From the NCBI RefSeq assembly GCF_007785815.1, contig NZ_VNIM01000031.1, positions 1-40,687 of the forward strand: a stretch of DNA of 40,687 bases. Reading direction: 5' to 3'. This document shows positions 38,338-40,687 of the stretch, in pieces (the stretch's first letter is position 1; every line of letters begins with the position of its first letter). This DNA comes from Alterirhizorhabdus solaris (GTDB lineage: Bacteria > Pseudomonadota > Alphaproteobacteria > Sphingomonadales > Sphingomonadaceae). Below the pieces are notes generated by a model. The model saw only the letters and a list, made by a program, of their open reading frames with translations, ran no database searches and was not told the DNA's origin. The translations under genes were made by a program, and so were the position numbers.

Positions 38338-38382
38338 GCGGGCGACCCTCCGATCGATAGTCGGACGGTCGCCCGCATTTTT
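38338..38382 (+). terminator. terminator-like hairpin between atpD and atpC
   Basis: GCGGGCGACC (38338-38347) pairs perfectly with GGTCGCCCGC (38367-38376); after one C-C mismatch a further 5 bp (TCCGA with TCGGA) closes a 7-nt loop. ATTTTT follows at 38377-38382. This is a full rho-independent terminator placed only a few bases before the atpC ribosome site (AGGA, 38384-38387). Confidence 0.82.
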
Positions 38383-38393
38383 CAGGAACGACA

Positions 38394-38660
38394 ATGGCAA
38401 ACCTCCACTTCGAACTCGTCACGCCCGAAAAGCTGCTCCGCTCGGAGGACGTCCACATGGTCGTCGTGCCCGGCACCGAGGGTGATTTCGGCGTTCTCGC
38501 CGGCCACGCACCGTTCATGTCGGTCGTCCGTTCGGGCGAACTGACGATCTATTCCGGGCCGAACACCGTCTCCGGCAAGATCCACGTCGAGGGCGGGTTT
38601 GCCGAGGTGAACGAGCGCGGGTTGACCGTGCTGGCCGAGGCAGCGACCGAGCAGGCCTGA
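38394..38660 (+). CDS. atpC: ATP synthase F1 subunit epsilon (short form)
   Basis: An 88-residue epsilon subunit, containing only the N-terminal beta-sandwich ([40 protein letters not shown], and [19 protein letters not shown]). Epsilon of E. coli has 139 residues, the last 50 of which form the helical hairpin that inhibits ATP hydrolysis; that hairpin is absent here. It connects gamma to the c-ring. It is the last gene of atpHAGDC, set off from atpD by a terminator-like hairpin. Confidence 0.95.
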   Translation: MANLHFELVTPEKLLRSEDVHMVVVPGTEGDFGVLAGHAPFMSVVRSGELTIYSGPNTVSGKIHVEGGFAEVNERGLTVLAEAATEQA

Positions 38661-38778
38661 TGCTTCCGCGCCGCCGTGCGGTTCGGCGGCGGGCTGGTAA
38701 GACATCGTAAAAGCTTGCCCGCTATTCACCATCACAGACGAGGCCCATCGGGGCACGGGATGTGAGGGTATTGACCGC

Positions 38779-40281
38779 ATGAGCGCTTTCGGCCGACGCA
38801 GCGGCGTCACGGGCAACGCACAGCGTCCCTCCTTCGGCGTCGCGCGCCCGCTCCACGGCCCCGGCCCGGCGGAGAGCGGCGGCAGCCAGTTTCCGCCGAT
38901 CGAAAGCCTCCCCTTCCCCGGTGAATCCGCCGCTCCGGCCGTGGGGCAGGACGCCATGGCGCGGCTCGCCAGCCGGCAGGATGCTTCGGGCGAGGCCGGC
39001 TCCTCCAAGGCCGAGGGGTTCGATGCCTCGGTCCACAAGATCAAGGAACAGGTCCTCCCCCGCCTGCTCGAACGGATCGACCCCGAGGCCGCCGCCACGC
39101 TCTCCAAGGACGAGCTGGCCGAGGAATTCCGCCCTATCATCGGCGAGGTGCTGGCCGAGCTGAAGATCACACTCAACCGCCGCGAGCAGTTCGCGCTGGA
39201 AAAGGTGCTGGTCGACGAATTGCTCGGCCTCGGCCCGCTGGAAGAGCTTCTCAACGATCCGCTCATCACCGACATCATGGTGAACGGGCCGGACCAGACG
39301 TACATCGAAAAGCGCGGCAAGCTGGAGATCGCCCCGATCACCTTCCGCGACGAGGAGCATCTGTTCCAGATCGCGCAGCGGATCGTGTCGAAGGTCGGCC
39401 GCCGGGTGGATCAGACCACGCCGCTGGCCGACGCCCGCCTGATGGACGGTTCCCGCGTCAACGTGATCGTGCCGCCGCTCAGCCTCAAGGGCACGGCGAT
39501 CTCGATCCGCAAGTTTTCCGCCAAGCCGATCACGCTGGACATGATGGCCAAGGGCGGCAGCATGTCGGAGAAGATGGCGACGACGCTTAAGATCGCCGGG
39601 GCGAGCCGCTTCAACATCGTCATCTCGGGCGGTACGGGTTCGGGCAAGACGACGATGCTCAACGCGCTGTCCAAGATGATCGACCCGGGCGAGCGCGTCA
39701 TCACCATCGAGGACGCCGCCGAGCTTCGCCTGCAACAGCCGCACTGGCTGCCGCTGGAAACGCGCCCCGCCAACCTGGAGGGCAACGGCTGCATCTCGAT
39801 CCGCGATCTCGTGGTCAACGCGCTGCGTATGCGGCCGGACCGCATCATCCTGGGCGAGATTCGCGGCAGCGAGTGTTTCGACATGCTCGCCGCCATGAAC
39901 ACGGGTCACGACGGGTCGATGTGCACGCTCCACTCCAACTCTCCGCGCGAGGCGCTGGCGCGTATGGAGAACATGGTGATGATGTCCGACATCAAGGTGC
40001 CGAAGGAGGCGATCAGCCGTCAGATCGCCGACTCGGTGGACATGATCATCCAGGTGAAGCGCCTGCGCGACGGCAGCCGCCGCGTGACCAACATCACCGA
40101 GGTGATCGGGATGGAGGGCAGCGTGATCGTGACGCAGGAGCTGTTCAAGTTCGAGTATCTGGACGAGAGCGCCGAGGGCAAGATCGTCGGCGAGTATCGC
40201 GCGATGGGCCTGCGCCCCTATACGCTCGACAAGGCGCGCCAGTTCGGCTTCGACCAGCCGTATCTGGAAAGCTGCCTCTAA
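38779..40281 (+). CDS. cpaF: CpaF/TadA-type secretion ATPase
   Basis: A 500-residue ATPase of the type II/IV secretion family that powers Flp (tight-adherence) pili. After a variable, Gly/Pro-rich first 85 residues comes the N-terminal domain with FALEKVLVDELLGLGPLEELL, then Walker A GGTGSGKT (284-291), the acidic box ITIEDAAELRLQQPHW (309-323), Walker B RIILGEIRG (355-363) and the His box NTGHDGSMCTLHSNS (374-388). No other pilus gene is adjacent in the window: atpC lies upstream and a convergent phosphatase gene downstream. Confidence 0.93.
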   Translation: MSAFGRRSGVTGNAQRPSFGVARPLHGPGPAESGGSQFPPIESLPFPGESAAPAVGQDAMARLASRQDASGEAGSSKAEGFDASVHKIKEQVLPRLLERIDPEAAATLSKDELAEEFRPIIGEVLAELKITLNRREQFALEKVLVDELLGLGPLEELLNDPLITDIMVNGPDQTYIEKRGKLEIAPITFRDEEHLFQIAQRIVSKVGRRVDQTTPLADARLMDGSRVNVIVPPLSLKGTAISIRKFSAKPITLDMMAKGGSMSEKMATTLKIAGASRFNIVISGGTGSGKTTMLNALSKMIDPGERVITIEDAAELRLQQPHWLPLETRPANLEGNGCISIRDLVVNALRMRPDRIILGEIRGSECFDMLAAMNTGHDGSMCTLHSNSPREALARMENMVMMSDIKVPKEAISRQIADSVDMIIQVKRLRDGSRRVTNITEVIGMEGSVIVTQELFKFEYLDESAEGKIVGEYRAMGLRPYTLDKARQFGFDQPYLESCL

Positions 40282-40288
40282 CTGGGGT

Positions 40289-40687
40289 TCAGCGTACTAC
40301 CGCCGCCGCCGCGCGCCCGGCCAGCCGCGCCACGGCGGCGTCGTGGATGCCGGGGGCGGTGGCGAGCACGCCGAACATCTCGCCCTTCGTGGAATTGTAG
40401 CGCAGCGGCTGGCCGCGCGCGTCTGTGACGGTGGCGCCCGCCTCCTGCGCGATCAGGGCGGCGGCGGCGATATCCCATTCATGCCCCCAGCGGAGCGAGG
40501 CGAGCAGATCCGCCTCGCCGCACGCGACCATCGCCATGCGCAGCGCAATCGAATTGGGTTTGGCGACCGTCACCAGATCGCCGTCCTGCTTCGGCAGCGA
40601 ATCGGCGGGCACGCGCGCGCCGGGCAGCCTGTCGCGGTCGCGCACATGCACAGACACCCCGTTGCAGGTGGCCCCGCCCCCCGCCTC
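40289..40687 (-). CDS. inositol monophosphatase / CysQ-family phosphatase (5' end outside window)
   Basis: The C-terminal 132 residues of a magnesium-dependent sugar-phosphate phosphatase of the IMPase/CysQ superfamily. EWDIAAAALIAQEAGATVTDARGQPLRYN holds the metal-binding Asp of the WDxAAx motif (split: EWDIAAA, then LIAQEAGATVTD). GGGATCNGV at the window edge is the glycine-rich region before the core. The frame stays open to the last base, so the start is beyond 40687. A 3'(2'),5'-bisphosphate nucleotidase role (CysQ) is plausible, but inositol monophosphatase or a related enzyme cannot be excluded. It is convergent with cpaF, with 7 bp between the stops. Confidence 0.85.
   Translation of the reverse strand, partial: EAGGGATCNGVSVHVRDRDRLPGARVPADSLPKQDGDLVTVAKPNSIALRMAMVACGEADLLASLRWGHEWDIAAAALIAQEAGATVTDARGQPLRYNSTKGEMFGVLATAPGIHDAAVARLAGRAAAAVVR

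Noticed and set aside
38669-38691. Hairpin CGCCGCC...GGCGGCG after atpC as the operon terminator
   Set aside because: A 7-bp stem without a T run; common by chance at this GC content.

Overview
The window is high-GC chromosomal DNA of an alphaproteobacterium, most likely Sphingomonas or a close Sphingomonadaceae relative. The evidence is an F1 operon atpHAGDC split from F0 and placed after priA, yajC-secD-secF followed by a Mth938-like gene, an hslVU pair, an EipA/DUF1134 envelope protein, a CpaF-type ATPase, and scattered GTCATCCC-type intergenic repeats. The identification rests on gene content and protein style only. Nearly all of it is ordinary chromosome; no insertion sequence, phage or CRISPR array is visible.

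Layout. 1-3.9 kb: the end of a Bcr/CflA-type exporter, an alpha/beta hydrolase, and the HslUV protease on the minus strand behind a heat-shock-like promoter. 4.1-6.0 kb: a small outer-membrane barrel with a textbook terminator, a membrane-anchored hydrolase and tRNA-Pro. 6.2-9.5 kb: the Sec accessory operon yajC-secD-secF plus a Mth938-like gene. 9.8-10.5 kb: an orphan TetR regulator. 10.5-18.3 kb: a C4-dicarboxylate module in which dctA, an outer-membrane porin and NAD-malic enzyme (minus strand) diverge from the sensor-regulator pair dctB-dctD (plus strand). 18.4-25.0 kb: tRNA-Gly, ygfZ, a dihydroorotase, eipA, tRNA-Ser, glutathione reductase and phosphoglucose isomerase. 25.2-27.3 kb: a stand-alone HIRAN protein, a low-GC stretch leading into an unassigned methyltransferase, and tRNA-Arg. 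27.5-30.5 kb: a five-gene envelope operon (DUF4198, small His-rich protein, HupE/UreJ, membrane-anchored protein, DUF3147). 30.6-33.6 kb: transaldolase and priA. 33.7-38.7 kb: atpHAGDC. 38.8-40.7 kb: cpaF and the end of an inositol-monophosphatase/CysQ-type gene.

The best candidate for an undescribed system is the 27.5-30.5 kb operon. Three consecutive secreted or membrane proteins in it are each predicted to start with His-Gly after signal-peptide removal, next to a HupE-type metal permease, which suggests a periplasmic metal-handling and uptake route. Other points of interest are a DctD-like activator without the sigma-54-contacting GAFTGA loop, a malic-enzyme gene whose only well-placed start codon is ATC, three consecutive GNRA-tetraloop hairpins between atpG and atpD, a strong terminator-like hairpin between atpD and atpC, a short epsilon subunit, and four copies of an intergenic palindromic repeat.
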